Under the pieces are notes generated by a model. The model had not been told where the DNA came from. It saw nothing but the letters and a program-made list of their open reading frames with translations, and searched no databases. A stretch of DNA of 64,000 bases from Conexibacter woesei Iso977N (GTDB taxonomy: Bacteria; Actinomycetota; Thermoleophilia; Solirubrobacterales; Solirubrobacteraceae), in contig NZ_AUKG01000002.1 of assembly GCF_000424625.1 (NCBI RefSeq), positions 62,001 through 126,000 of the forward strand, written 5' to 3'. Shown piece after piece: positions 34,888 to 43,008 of this stretch. The translations under genes and the position numbers were made by a program. Every line of letters begins with the position of its first letter. Positions within the stretch are counted from its first letter, which is position 1.

Positions 34888-36271
34888 CGACCGTCGTCGG
34901 CCGGGCCTGCCTGTGGCCGGCCCTGTCGGTCGCGACGATCGTGAACGTCTGCCTGCCCTTGTGCAGCACGCCCGTCGAGATCTTGTAGGTGAACACGCCG
35001 CCGGTCGACGACGGCGCGACGCCCGGGTACAGCCTCGCGGTCCTGTTCTTGGTGCACTTGATCCTGCGGCCGCCCGGCGCCTTGCAGGTCCCGCGGTAGG
35101 TGGTCCTGACCGAGGCGGTCAGCCGCTTGATGCCGCTGCTCGGCGCCGCGTCCCAGACCTGGACGGTGAGCGTGCACACGCCGCGTCGCGAGCAGTGCGC
35201 GTCGGCGACCCTGCTGGTCGGCGCCGCGGTGTCGACCGCGGGCGGCAGCGGCGGCGCCGTGACCGTCGTCGTCGGCGTGACGGTCTGCTGGGCCGGCGTG
35301 GACGATGTCTGCGTGGGCGCCGGGCTGGTCGTCACCGGCTGGGCGTTGGTGGCCGTCCCGGCCTGCGCCGCGGCGATGAACGACGCGACCGGGGCTGCGG
35401 CCACGCGCGTGTAGACGCCCGGGTAGGCGGCCGACGACGCGCAGCCGTAGCCCCACGAGACGATGCCGACCAGCGACCACGTCCCGCCGATCTGCTGGGT
35501 CAGCGGCCCGCCGGAGTCGCCCTGGCAGGCGTCGTTGCCGGCGTCGCCGGCACAGACCTGCGTGCTCGCGTCGAACTTCCTGCCGTAGTTGGCGCACACC
35601 GAGCTGGCCGGGACGTGCCCGTTGACCTGCAGCTGGTTGGGCGTCGTGTCGTGGTTGGTGCAGTCGGTGACGGTCGAGTCGCACGCCGGGCGCGCCCTCG
35701 TCGTGCCCCAGCCGCTGAGCAGCAGGTTGCTGCCGGTGACGGGCGTGAAGCCGACCGGCGCGAGCGGGATCGCCTCGACGCCCCCGGGCGTCAGCGTCAT
35801 CGGGTCGACCGTCAGGACCGCCGCGTCGCCGCGCAGGTTGATGCTCGCCGGGCCCCAGTCGGGGTCGACGGCCGGCGTCTGCGTGACGCTCAGCAGCTGG
35901 GCGGGCGCGGGCAGCGTCCCGCGGGCGCTGAGCGACTTCAGGCCGACGTAGACGTCGATCGTCTCCGCCCTCGCGACCGCGTAGGGCGGGCTCTCGTCGG
36001 TGACGCAGTGCGCGGCGGTGAGGACGTGCGTGGCGTCCAGGATCGAGCCGCCGCAGAGGTAGGCCGAGTTCGAGTTCGGATCGGGCCAGATCAGGACCAG
36101 CGCCTGCCACGGCACGTCGGTCGCGCCCGCGGCGGTGCCGCCGACGACGCTGGCGTGAGCCTTGGGCGGCTGCTCCTTCGCCGCGGCGTTCGTCGCTGCC
36201 GGGAGGGCGAAGAGGGCGGCGCAGAGGGCTACGAGGGCGAGCAGGACGGAACGGCGAACACGGCGCATCAT
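34871..36271 (-). CDS. Secreted trypsin-like serine protease (S1)
   Basis: 466 residues from the double ATG at 36271. Basic n-region, hydrophobic helix and an ALA-type signal cleavage before residue 35. The activation sequence ASVVGGT begins near residue 41. Triad: His in LTAAHCV, Asp in GDAAVLTVD, Ser in CQGDSGGPL; GWGTT and paired cysteines are as in chymotrypsin-fold enzymes. Asp in the S1-site segment GNDACQGDSGG suggests trypsin-like preference for Lys/Arg. A Thr/Pro linker (about 290-330) leads to a C-terminal beta-sandwich with four cysteines of unknown role. Extracellular. Confidence 0.92.
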   Translation of the reverse strand: MMRRVRRSVLLALVALCAALFALPAATNAAAKEQPPKAHASVVGGTAAGATDVPWQALVLIWPDPNSNSAYLCGGSILDATHVLTAAHCVTDESPPYAVARAETIDVYVGLKSLSARGTLPAPAQLLSVTQTPAVDPDWGPASINLRGDAAVLTVDPMTLTPGGVEAIPLAPVGFTPVTGSNLLLSGWGTTRARPACDSTVTDCTNHDTTPNQLQVNGHVPASSVCANYGRKFDASTQVCAGDAGNDACQGDSGGPLTQQIGGTWSLVGIVSWGYGCASSAAYPGVYTRVAAAPVASFIAAAQAGTATNAQPVTTSPAPTQTSSTPAQQTVTPTTTVTAPPLPPAVDTAAPTSRVADAHCSRRGVCTLTVQVWDAAPSSGIKRLTASVRTTYRGTCKAPGGRRIKCTKNRTARLYPGVAPSSTGGVFTYKISTGVLHKGRQTFTIVATDRAGHRQARPTTVVKTTR

Positions 36272-36352
36272 CCAGAACAACGGCACGAGGCAGCGTTTGC
36301 TTGAGGTTCGCCCGCAGGTTCTTCGGCGGGAACAAATGCTGTAATTCCAACT

Positions 36353-36370
36353 GAGATTGTGTAGAATCTC
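36353..36370. promoter_or_regulatory. 18-bp dyad overlapping a -10 box before the amidohydrolase operon
   Basis: GAGATT-GTGTAG-AATCTC is a perfect 6-bp inverted repeat lying 26 bp before the ATG at 36397. The plus-strand -10-like hexamer TAGAAT (36362-36367) falls inside it, so a bound repressor would block the promoter. The surroundings (36331-36370) are A/T-rich compared with the genes. No strong -35 was found. Confidence 0.5.
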
Positions 36371-36396
36371 GGTCAGTGGCCGATAACGGGGATACG

Positions 36397-37392
36397 ATGG
36401 TCGCAACCGACGTGCACCAGCACCTCTGGCCGGAGGGCTTCGTGAGCGCGCTGTCCAACCGCGCCGCCGCCCCCTCGGTCCGCCGCGCGGAGGACGGGCG
36501 CGGCTGGGTGATCGCCGTCCCCGGCGAGCCGGACTCGCCGTTCGGGCCCGCCACGCACGACCCGGACGTGCGCGCGGCGTCGCTGCGCGCGACCGGCCTG
36601 GACCGCGCGCTGCTGTGCAACTCGACCCCGCTCGGGATCGAGGCGCTGCCCGAGGACGAGGCCCGCCCGCTGCTCGACGCCTGGCACGACGGCGTGTTCG
36701 CCGCGGGCGACGCGTTCGGCGTCTGGGGCGCGCTGCCGGTCCACGGGGCGACCCCGGGCGACGTCCACGCGCTGCTCGACCGCGGCGCGGTCGGCGTGTC
36801 GATCCCGGCGGCGCTGCTCGCCTCGCCGGACGCGGTCGACGCGGCGGGGCCGGTGCTCGCCGCGCTGGAGCAGCGCGGCGCGCCCGCGTTCGTGCACCCC
36901 GGACCGATCGACCACACCAACAACTCAGACGGCGACGCCGGCCGCGGCTCCTCCTGGTGGCCCGCGCTGACGACCTACGTCAGCGACGTCCACCTCGCGT
37001 GGCACGCGTTCCTGGGCTGGGGCCGTCCTGCTCACCCGGACCTCCGGATCTGCTTCGCGATGCTCGCCGGCCTGGCGCCGCTGCACGCCGAGCGCCTCGC
37101 GCTGCGCGGCGGCCCGGCCGACGCGATCAACGACCCCAACATCTTCTACGACACGTCGTCCTACGGCCCGCGCGCGATCGCGGCCTTCGCCGGCGTCGTC
37201 GGGATCGACCAGCTCGTGACGGGCTCTGACCGCCCGGTCGTCGATCCGCCTCTCCGCCCGCCGCTCGGTCCCGCGGCCGCGGAGCTCATGTCCACCACCA
37301 ACGTGCAGCGGTTGCTGGGCGAATCGCCGAGGAAGGTTGTCTCCAACCTCGACGAGCCCGGTGGCGAATCGCACGGGAGAAGCACGCCATGA
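36397..37392 (+). CDS. Amidohydrolase 2-family metal-dependent hydrolase
   Basis: TIM-barrel hydrolase/decarboxylase, 331 residues from ATG 36397 (GTG 36376 would add seven). Ligand motifs: TDVHQHLWP at the N-terminus (H-x-H), AFVHPGPIDH in the middle and the late Asp in VTGSDRPVVDP. This is the amidohydrolase_2 layout used by aminocarboxymuconate-semialdehyde decarboxylase-like and lactone hydrolases. No signal peptide. It overlaps the cysteine dioxygenase gene by 4 nt (ATGA), so both probably act in one pathway, perhaps sulfur-compound or amino-acid catabolism. Substrate unknown. Confidence 0.8.
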   Translation: MVATDVHQHLWPEGFVSALSNRAAAPSVRRAEDGRGWVIAVPGEPDSPFGPATHDPDVRAASLRATGLDRALLCNSTPLGIEALPEDEARPLLDAWHDGVFAAGDAFGVWGALPVHGATPGDVHALLDRGAVGVSIPAALLASPDAVDAAGPVLAALEQRGAPAFVHPGPIDHTNNSDGDAGRGSSWWPALTTYVSDVHLAWHAFLGWGRPAHPDLRICFAMLAGLAPLHAERLALRGGPADAINDPNIFYDTSSYGPRAIAAFAGVVGIDQLVTGSDRPVVDPPLRPPLGPAAAELMSTTNVQRLLGESPRKVVSNLDEPGGESHGRSTP

Positions 37393-37892
37393 TCCGTCGC
37401 CCCCACCACGATCAAGACCTGTCGCGCGCCGAGCTGGAGCTGGCCGCGGTGGACCTGCTGTCGCGCCCCGAGGAGTGGCGCGAGCACGTCTACCACGACC
37501 CGTCCGGCGCGCGCACGTATCACCAGCTCTGCCTCGACGACCACCTCGAGGCGTGGCTGATCTGCTGGAACGACGGCAACGACACGGGCTTCCACGACCA
37601 CGACCTCAGCCACGGCGCCGTCGGCGTCGCCGCGGGCCGCGTGCGCGAGGAGACGCTGGCGCTCGGCGGCGACCCGGTCGTCCGCGAGGTCGGCGCGGGC
37701 AGCGTGTTCTCCTTCGACGCGACGGACATCCACCGCGTCCTGCACATCGGCGACGAGGCGGCCGTGACGCTGCACCTCTACTCGCCGCCGCTGCGGCGGA
37801 TGGGCGCCTACGAGGTCCTGGAGGACGGGCGCCTGGCGCGCCGCTCGATCAGCGCCGAGCAGGAGCTGGGCGCGGAGGCGGCGGCGGTCTAG
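37389..37892 (+). CDS. Cysteine dioxygenase type I family protein
   Basis: 167-residue cupin. The Fe(II)-binding pattern is TGFHDHDLSHGAVGV (H-x-H) with the third His in FDATDIHRVLH; the preceding LEAWLICWNDGND matches the bacterial thiol-dioxygenase layout. It would oxidise cysteine, or a related thiol such as 3-mercaptopropionate, to a sulfinate. It overlaps the amidohydrolase gene and is followed 19 nt later by an FAD reductase on the same strand. Thiol specificity cannot be read from the sequence. Confidence 0.8.
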   Translation: MIRRPHHDQDLSRAELELAAVDLLSRPEEWREHVYHDPSGARTYHQLCLDDHLEAWLICWNDGNDTGFHDHDLSHGAVGVAAGRVREETLALGGDPVVREVGAGSVFSFDATDIHRVLHIGDEAAVTLHLYSPPLRRMGAYEVLEDGRLARRSISAEQELGAEAAAV

Positions 37893-37911
37893 GGACGCGT
37901 AGGATCGGCCC

Positions 37912-39102
37912 ATGGCCGATCGCGAAGTCGACTTCCTGCTGATCGGTGGCGGCATCGCCGCCGCCACCTGCGCCCAGACGCTGCGGGCGGAGAGCGCGAC
38001 CGGCTCGGTCCTGCTCGTCGCGCGCGAGCTCGACCCGCCGTACCACCGGCCGCCGATCACCAAGGGCTACCTCGGCGGGACCGAGACCAAGGACGATGGG
38101 TTGATCGAGCTTCCCGATGACGTCGAGGTCCTGACCCGGACCTCCGTCATGGCGCTCGACGTCGCGGCCAGGACCGCGACGCTCTCCAACAGGGACGTCA
38201 TCACCTATAGGAACGCGCTGCTGGCGACGGGCGCGATGGTCCGGCGGCTGCAGATCGACGGCGTCCACCTCGACGGCATCCACTACCTGCGTGCGCACGG
38301 CAACGCGGACTCGCTGATCGAGGACGCCGAGGAGGTCGCGCAGATCGTCTGCGTCGGCGGGTCCTACATCGGCTCCGAGAGCGCGGCGACGCTGACGACG
38401 CTGGGCAAGAGCGTCACGGTCGTCCTCCAGGAGGAGCAGCCGATGGAGCGCGCCTTCGGCCTCCAGGTCGGCGGCTGGGTCCGGGGCGTCCTGGAGGCCC
38501 ACGGGATCGAGGTGATCGGCGACGCCGAGGTCGAGCGCTTCGAGGGCGACGGCGACCGCGTGGCGCGCGTCGTCCTGGCCGGCGGCCGGGAGCTCGAGGC
38601 CGAGCTGGTCGTCGCGGGCGTCGGCGTGACGCCGGACGTGATGCTGGCCAAGAAGGCCGGCCTGGAGATCGGCGAGCGCGGTGGCGTCCGGGCCGACGCG
38701 CAGCTGCGCGCGCACGGCGCCGACGGGCTCTGGGTCGCGGGCGACATCGCCGAGTACGACAGCGTCGTCCACGGCGGCGCGGTGATCCGGGTCGAGCACG
38801 AGGAGCACGCCGCCGCGCAGGGACGGACGGTCGCGAGGAACATGCTCGGGGCCGGCGCCGACCACGACGAGGTGCCCTACTTCTTCAGCGACCTCGCCGA
38901 CTGGGCGTCGTTCGAGTACGTCGGCCCGGCGCTGGCCTGGGACGACGAGGTCATCGAGGGCGACATGGCCGAGGGCGAGTTCACCGTCTGGTACGTCGCC
39001 GGCGGGAAGGTCGTCGCGATGCTGTCAGCAGGCGGCCACGGCGACATCGACCGCGGCAAGCGGCTGATCGTGGAAGGCGGCGCGCCGCCCGCGAACGACT
39101 AG
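37912..39102 (+). CDS. FAD-dependent NAD(P)H oxidoreductase (ferredoxin reductase type)
   Basis: 396 residues, ATG at 37912. FAD-binding Rossmann motif LLIGGGIAAATCAQTLR at the N-terminus, PPYHRPPITKGYL as in ferredoxin and rubredoxin reductases, NAD(P)-binding IVCVGGSYIGSESAATL in the middle, and the second FAD motif LWVAGDIAEY. A C-terminal domain of about 75 residues completes the family fold. There is no redox-active Cys pair, so it passes electrons to a partner protein rather than a disulfide. It probably serves an oxygenase or ferredoxin; none is adjacent apart from the cysteine dioxygenase, which needs no reductase. Confidence 0.88.
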   Translation: MADREVDFLLIGGGIAAATCAQTLRAESATGSVLLVARELDPPYHRPPITKGYLGGTETKDDGLIELPDDVEVLTRTSVMALDVAARTATLSNRDVITYRNALLATGAMVRRLQIDGVHLDGIHYLRAHGNADSLIEDAEEVAQIVCVGGSYIGSESAATLTTLGKSVTVVLQEEQPMERAFGLQVGGWVRGVLEAHGIEVIGDAEVERFEGDGDRVARVVLAGGRELEAELVVAGVGVTPDVMLAKKAGLEIGERGGVRADAQLRAHGADGLWVAGDIAEYDSVVHGGAVIRVEHEEHAAAQGRTVARNMLGAGADHDEVPYFFSDLADWASFEYVGPALAWDDEVIEGDMAEGEFTVWYVAGGKVVAMLSAGGHGDIDRGKRLIVEGGAPPAND

Positions 39103-39281
39103 TAGGTCTGCTTGGTGTCCTCGCCGCCCTCGAACAAGTCGAGGTTGTCCTGGTGCTCACCGGCCGACTGCGCGAGCGCGAAGCCGATGAGCCCGTGCAG
39201 GAGCAGCGGGAAGATCACGAAGAAGACGACGACGAGGCCGAAGGTGGCCTTGAACGCAGTGAGTGCGAGAACGGCAGTCAT
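39099..39281 (-). CDS. Small single-helix membrane protein
   Basis: 60 residues, convergent with the FAD reductase gene and overlapping it by 4 nt. One long hydrophobic helix (about residues 12-37, FGLVVVFFVIFPLLLHGLIGFAL), then an acidic, hydrophilic C-terminus of about 22 residues. No known motif. Membrane segment, compact size and clean position between two genes support a real small gene, probably co-transcribed with the upstream secreted LOX-like gene's neighbour; function unknown. Confidence 0.55.
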   Translation of the reverse strand: MTAVLALTAFKATFGLVVVFFVIFPLLLHGLIGFALAQSAGEHQDNLDLFEGGEDTKQTY

Positions 39282-39294
39282 GCTCGTCGGAAGA

Positions 39295-40134
39295 TTACCG
39301 GGCTGAGGGGCAACTGCGCGGCGCGACGCTGCCGTGGCGCGGCGGGAGCTGGATGACGCGCTGGCCGATGTTGTTGTCCTCGCGGGACTCGACGATGTCG
39401 CCGAGCGGGTCGGCGCGGTGGACGAAGGCGAAGCAGCCCCTCAGGTGCGTGATCGAGATCCAGTTCTCGTGGTAGGTCGAGGGGTAGATGTCGGCCCAGC
39501 CGGGGGACACGCCGAGGCGCATCTCCCTGCGGCCGAAGTCCTGGCTGCAGGCGGGGAAGATGCGGCGCTTCGGCGAGCGCTTGAAGGTCCGGACGCGCTT
39601 GAGGTCGCGGAAGCAGTAGCTGAGCTTCGGGCCGGTGCGCTGGAGCCTGGCGCGCGTGCCGTCGGGGTTGAGGGTCCAGAGCTCGAAGCGGGCCGCGCGC
39701 CAGTACTTCCAGTAGTGGCCCTGGCCGGGGATCGCCTTCCAGTAGACCCAGCCGGCGAGCGGGAAGAAGACGGCCCTGCCGGCCTTGGAGCGGATCACCT
39801 GCGTGGCGGGCGCGAAGTCGTAGGACGTCGTGCCCGGCCTGCCCGTGTGCCTGGCGCGCAGCTCGAGCGGGCCCTGGCCGACGTTGACGATCCGGTTGGT
39901 CGCCTCCAGCCGAACCACCTTGCCGACCCTCACGACGTGCAGGTCGGTCGGCGGCGCCATCCGCAGGTCCGGGCACTTGAGCTGCAGGACCGGGTCGTTG
40001 CACGGGTTGGTGTCGCCGGTCTCGACGGGCGTGTTGGCGGGCGGCGCATCGGTCTGGGCGCGGGCGCCGATCGGCGCGAGGGCGGCGGTGGCCGCGAGGG
40101 CGGCGGCGAGGACCAGGCGACGGCGGACCGGCAT
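39295..40134 (-). CDS. Secreted lysyl-oxidase-like protein, Cu-ligand motif altered
   Basis: 279 residues from ATG 40134. Signal peptide MPVRRRLVLAAALAATAALA with cleavage near ARA. The body follows actinobacterial lysyl-oxidase-like proteins: LELRARHTGRPG, a KLSYCFRDLKRV segment, MRLGVSPGWADIYPSTY, and the C-terminal ESREDNNIGQRVI. Where the family normally has a His-Trp-His copper motif, this protein reads GHYWKYWRAARFELW, keeping only one His. It may be a catalytically dead structural relative or bind metal differently. Extracellular. Confidence 0.65.
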   Translation of the reverse strand: MPVRRRLVLAAALAATAALAPIGARAQTDAPPANTPVETGDTNPCNDPVLQLKCPDLRMAPPTDLHVVRVGKVVRLEATNRIVNVGQGPLELRARHTGRPGTTSYDFAPATQVIRSKAGRAVFFPLAGWVYWKAIPGQGHYWKYWRAARFELWTLNPDGTRARLQRTGPKLSYCFRDLKRVRTFKRSPKRRIFPACSQDFGRREMRLGVSPGWADIYPSTYHENWISITHLRGCFAFVHRADPLGDIVESREDNNIGQRVIQLPPRHGSVAPRSCPSAR

Positions 40135-40142
40135 GCGGCGCG

Positions 40143-40925
40143 TCAGTCTGCCAGGAACGCGAGGGTGCGCCGCCACGCGTCGGCCGACGCGTCGGCGAAC
40201 TGGTCCTGCTTGCGGTCGAAGAACGAGTGCGGGGCGTCGGGGTAGACGTGGATCTCGTGGTCGACGCCGGCGGTTCGCAGGCTCTCCGCGAACTTGGCGC
40301 GATCGGCTTCGGGGATGCCCTCGTCGGCGCCGCCGAAGAGGCCGAGGACGGGCATCTGCGTGTGGACGGCCTCCTCCGCGGGCGACGGGATCCCGAGGCG
40401 CGAGCCGTCGCCGAGCTTGCCGTAGAAGCCGACCGCGCGGCTGAGGCCGATGTCCGGGTTGGTCGCGGCCAGGAACGCGTGGGCGCCGCCGAAGCAGAAA
40501 CCGACGACGGCGAACGTCGGGGCCGCGCCGCGCTCTCGGAGCACGTGGGTGGCGGCGTGGATGTCCTGCTGGAGCTGCGCGGGCGTCGTCTGCCTGACGT
40601 GGGGCCAGAAGTCCCAGTCGGCGTCGCGCTCGCCGGGCGCGCCGGCGGTCCGGCCGAAGGGGTCGATCGCGATCGCGTGGTGGCCGGCGGCGGCGAAGCG
40701 CTCGGCCAGCTCGGCGTAGAAGCGGTAGAGGCCGCGGACGTCGGGGACGATCACGACGGCGGGCTCGCGGGGTTGCGAGCTGAGCGCGAGGGCGACGGAG
40801 AACGGCGTGCCGTCGGCGCTGGTGGCGGTCGTGATCTCCGCGGCGGCGCCGCCCGCGAGCGGCGGGAGGGCGAGGACGAGGTCGTCCGGAAGCGGCGGTG
40901 GGTTCGAGTCGTCGGCGTGGCACAT
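40143..40925 (-). CDS. Dienelactone hydrolase family protein
   Basis: Alpha/beta hydrolase of 260 residues from ATG 40925 (ATG at 40967 would overlap the divergent start). The nucleophile elbow is GFCFGGAHAF with a Cys nucleophile, as in dienelactone hydrolase; Asp and His lie in FGGADEGIPEAD and YPDAPHSFFDRK. VIVPDVRGLYRFYAELAERFA is the family N-terminal strand-helix. It would hydrolyse a lactone or small ester; the real substrate is unknown. 36 bp separate it from the divergent LysE gene. Confidence 0.88.
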   Translation of the reverse strand: MCHADDSNPPPLPDDLVLALPPLAGGAAAEITTATSADGTPFSVALALSSQPREPAVVIVPDVRGLYRFYAELAERFAAAGHHAIAIDPFGRTAGAPGERDADWDFWPHVRQTTPAQLQQDIHAATHVLRERGAAPTFAVVGFCFGGAHAFLAATNPDIGLSRAVGFYGKLGDGSRLGIPSPAEEAVHTQMPVLGLFGGADEGIPEADRAKFAESLRTAGVDHEIHVYPDAPHSFFDRKQDQFADASADAWRRTLAFLAD

Positions 40926-40961
40926 GTCGCTGCGCGTGGCTGCCCGTGGGAGCATCTGCGT

Positions 40962-41588
40962 ATGCATGTCGTCGCCTTGGGCTTCGGGCTTGGGTTCGTG
41001 GTCGCCGCGGCGATCGGGCCGATCTCGCTGCTGTGCATCCGGACGGTCCTGCGCGGCGCGCTGCCCGCGGGGATCGCGATCGGCGCGGGCGCGGCGGTCA
41101 TCGACGCGACCTACGCGCTGCTCGGCGCGCTCGGCGCGGGGCGGCTGCTGACGATCGGGCCGCTGCAGATCGTGCTCGGGATCGGCGGCGCGGCGATGAT
41201 CGCGTGGCTCGGGATCCGGACGCTGTGGTCGGCGTTCCGGGTCCGGCTGGGCGGCGAGGCGGCCGAGGAGGTCGGCTCGCCGGGGCGCGCGTTCCTGACG
41301 TCGCTGGCGGCGACCGCGTCGAACCCGTCGACGATCCTGTCGTGGGCGGCGGTGTTCGCGGCGGCCTCGACGGCCAGCGCGGTCGACGGCACGGGGTCGA
41401 CGCTGCTGCTGTGCGCGGGTGTCGGCAGCGGGACGCTGACGTGGTTCACGACGCTCTCGCTGACGATGGCCGCCTTGCGCACGCGCGCGGGGGACCGCCT
41501 GCTGGCGCTCGTGGACGTCGGGTCGGGCCTGGGGCTGCTGGTCTTCTCCGGGATCCTCGGCGTCCGCGCGGCCCGCGAAGCGTCGTAG
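40962..41588 (+). CDS. LysE/RhtB-family exporter
   Basis: Amino-acid exporter-like membrane protein of 208 residues from ATG 40962. Six hydrophobic segments; the family signature GFVVAAAIGPISLLCIRTVLRG covers helix 1 and its loop, and SNPSTILSWAAVFAA matches the conserved P-x-x-x-x-x-W-x-x-x-F region near the third helix. The longer open frame upstream (from 40227) is antisense to the hydrolase gene. Substrate (a basic or neutral amino acid, or another small metabolite) is not predictable. Confidence 0.88.
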   Translation: MHVVALGFGLGFVVAAAIGPISLLCIRTVLRGALPAGIAIGAGAAVIDATYALLGALGAGRLLTIGPLQIVLGIGGAAMIAWLGIRTLWSAFRVRLGGEAAEEVGSPGRAFLTSLAATASNPSTILSWAAVFAAASTASAVDGTGSTLLLCAGVGSGTLTWFTTLSLTMAALRTRAGDRLLALVDVGSGLGLLVFSGILGVRAAREAS

Positions 41589-41598
41589 GCGGGCGAGA

Positions 41599-41645
41599 AT
41601 CGCCCCCTGGGCGATTGCTCGCGACGGGATCGCCTTCTAGGCGAT
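41599..41645. promoter_or_regulatory. Twin 17-bp dyads upstream of the Rrf2/suf operon
   Basis: ATCGCC-N5-GGCGAT occurs twice, at 41599-41615 and 41629-41645, exactly 30 bp apart start to start (about three helical turns). The second copy ends 37 bp before the ATG of the Rrf2 gene and borders the -35 region of a possible -10 TAGGAT (41669-41674). Two phased identical palindromes before an autoregulated regulator gene strongly suggest its operator. A further GGGCG-AGAAT-CGCCC dyad at 41591-41605 overlaps the first copy and may help terminate the LysE transcript. Confidence 0.65.
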
Positions 41646-41682
41646 GCCGCCTTCTCCGACCTACGCGGTAGGATTAGGACCG

Positions 41683-42204
41683 ATGATCTTCACGACCAAG
41701 GCGGAGTACGGCGTGCGGCTCCTCGTCGAGCTGGGTCGCCAGCACGACGGCGCCGGCTCTCCGACCCCGGTGTCGCTGAAAGCGATCGCCGAGGCGGAGG
41801 CCCTGCCCCTCGCCTACCTCGAGCGGATCGTCGCCCTGCTGAAGAAGGCCGGCCTCGTCGAGGCCACGCGCGGGGCACACGGCGGGTACCGTCTGACCCG
41901 TCAGCCGACCGAGATCCACATGGACGAGGTCGTGCTGGCGCTCGAAGGCGGGGTCGCGCCGATGACGTGCTTCATGTCGGAGGACGGGCAGTCGCCGATC
42001 AGCAGCGGGCGCGTCGTCTGCAACCACGAGGCCGACAGCGGCCACGGGTGCGCGACGAAGCTGCTCTGGACGCGGGTCCAGGGCGGGGTCGTCAAGGCGC
42101 TGGCCCAGACCACGCTGGCCGAGCTCGTCACCTTCTCCAACCGCACCGTCCCGACTCCGACCTCCACCTCCGTGGTGACCGTTGATCCGGTCGCCGCGGC
42201 CTGA
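41683..42204 (+). CDS. Rrf2-family Fe-S cluster-sensing regulator (SufR/IscR-like)
   Basis: 173 residues from ATG 41683 (AGGA just upstream). Winged-helix N-terminus typical of Rrf2: FTTKAEYGVRLLVELG, SLKAIAEAEALPLAYLERIV, VEATRGAHGGYRL. Three cysteines, C96, C113 and C123, with nearby His115 and His121, could ligate an Fe-S cluster as the three Cys of IscR do, though spacing is wider. First gene of an operon with sufC-sufS-sufU, so it probably represses suf when clusters are plentiful, via the twin dyads upstream. A TAGGAT -10 eight bases before ATG would make the message leaderless. Confidence 0.88.
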   Translation: MIFTTKAEYGVRLLVELGRQHDGAGSPTPVSLKAIAEAEALPLAYLERIVALLKKAGLVEATRGAHGGYRLTRQPTEIHMDEVVLALEGGVAPMTCFMSEDGQSPISSGRVVCNHEADSGHGCATKLLWTRVQGGVVKALAQTTLAELVTFSNRTVPTPTSTSVVTVDPVAAA

Positions 42205-42228
42205 ACTCTCTTCTAGAAGGACACCAAC

Positions 42229-43002
42229 ATGGCCGCCGAACTCGAGATCCGCAACCTGCACGTGCAGGCCGGCGACAAGCAGATCCTCAAGGGGGTCGAC
42301 CTCACCGTCAACAAGGGTGAGATCCACGCGCTGATGGGGCCCAACGGCTCCGGCAAGTCCACCCTCGCGAACGCGATCATGGGCCATCCGGGCCTGGAGG
42401 TCACCGAGGGTCAGATCATCTTCCGCGGCGAGGACATCACCGAGGCCGACCCGGACGTCCGGGCGCGGGCCGGGTTGTTCATGGCCTTCCAGTACCCGGT
42501 CGCGATCCCGGGCGTGACGATCACGAAGTACCTGCGCATGGTGATGAACGCTCATCGCGAGGCGCGGGGCGAGGACGAGATCTCGCTCAAGGACTTCCGC
42601 AAGACCGTCGAGGCGGCGATGGAGCTGACGAACGTCCCGAAGGAGTTCGTCGCCCGCTACCTGAACGACGGGTTCTCCGGTGGCGAGAAGAAGCGCCTGG
42701 AGATCCTGCAGCTCGCGCTCCAGCAGCCGCATCTGGCGGTGCTCGACGAGACCGACTCCGGTCTGGACATCGACGCGCTCAACGTTGTCGCGCATGGCGT
42801 CAACACGGTGGCCAAGGAGAGCGACATGGGGGTGTTGATCATCACCCACTACCAGCGCATCCTGCATCTGGTCCAGCCGACGCGCGTGTCGATCCTGTTC
42901 GAGGGCCGGATCGTCAAGGAGGGCGGGCCGGAGCTGGTCGACGTCCTCGAGGCCGAGGGCTACGCCAACATCATCAAGGAGGCGGCGGGCGCCGCCGCCT
43001 AG
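42229..43002 (+). CDS. sufC: Fe-S assembly ATPase SufC
   Basis: ABC-type ATPase of the SufBCD scaffold, 257 residues. Walker A GPNGSGKST, SufC-specific GLFMAFQYPVAIPGV after the Q-loop, signature SGGEKKR, Walker B HLAVLDETDSGLDID and H-loop ITHYQRIL. Strong ribosome-binding site AGAAGGA. It partners with SufB and SufD, which here are encoded 14 kb away in a separate operon. Preceded 24 bp upstream by the Rrf2 gene and followed after 6 bp by sufS. Confidence 0.97.
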   Translation: MAAELEIRNLHVQAGDKQILKGVDLTVNKGEIHALMGPNGSGKSTLANAIMGHPGLEVTEGQIIFRGEDITEADPDVRARAGLFMAFQYPVAIPGVTITKYLRMVMNAHREARGEDEISLKDFRKTVEAAMELTNVPKEFVARYLNDGFSGGEKKRLEILQLALQQPHLAVLDETDSGLDIDALNVVAHGVNTVAKESDMGVLIITHYQRILHLVQPTRVSILFEGRIVKEGGPELVDVLEAEGYANIIKEAAGAAA

Positions 43003-43008
43003 GTCGTC

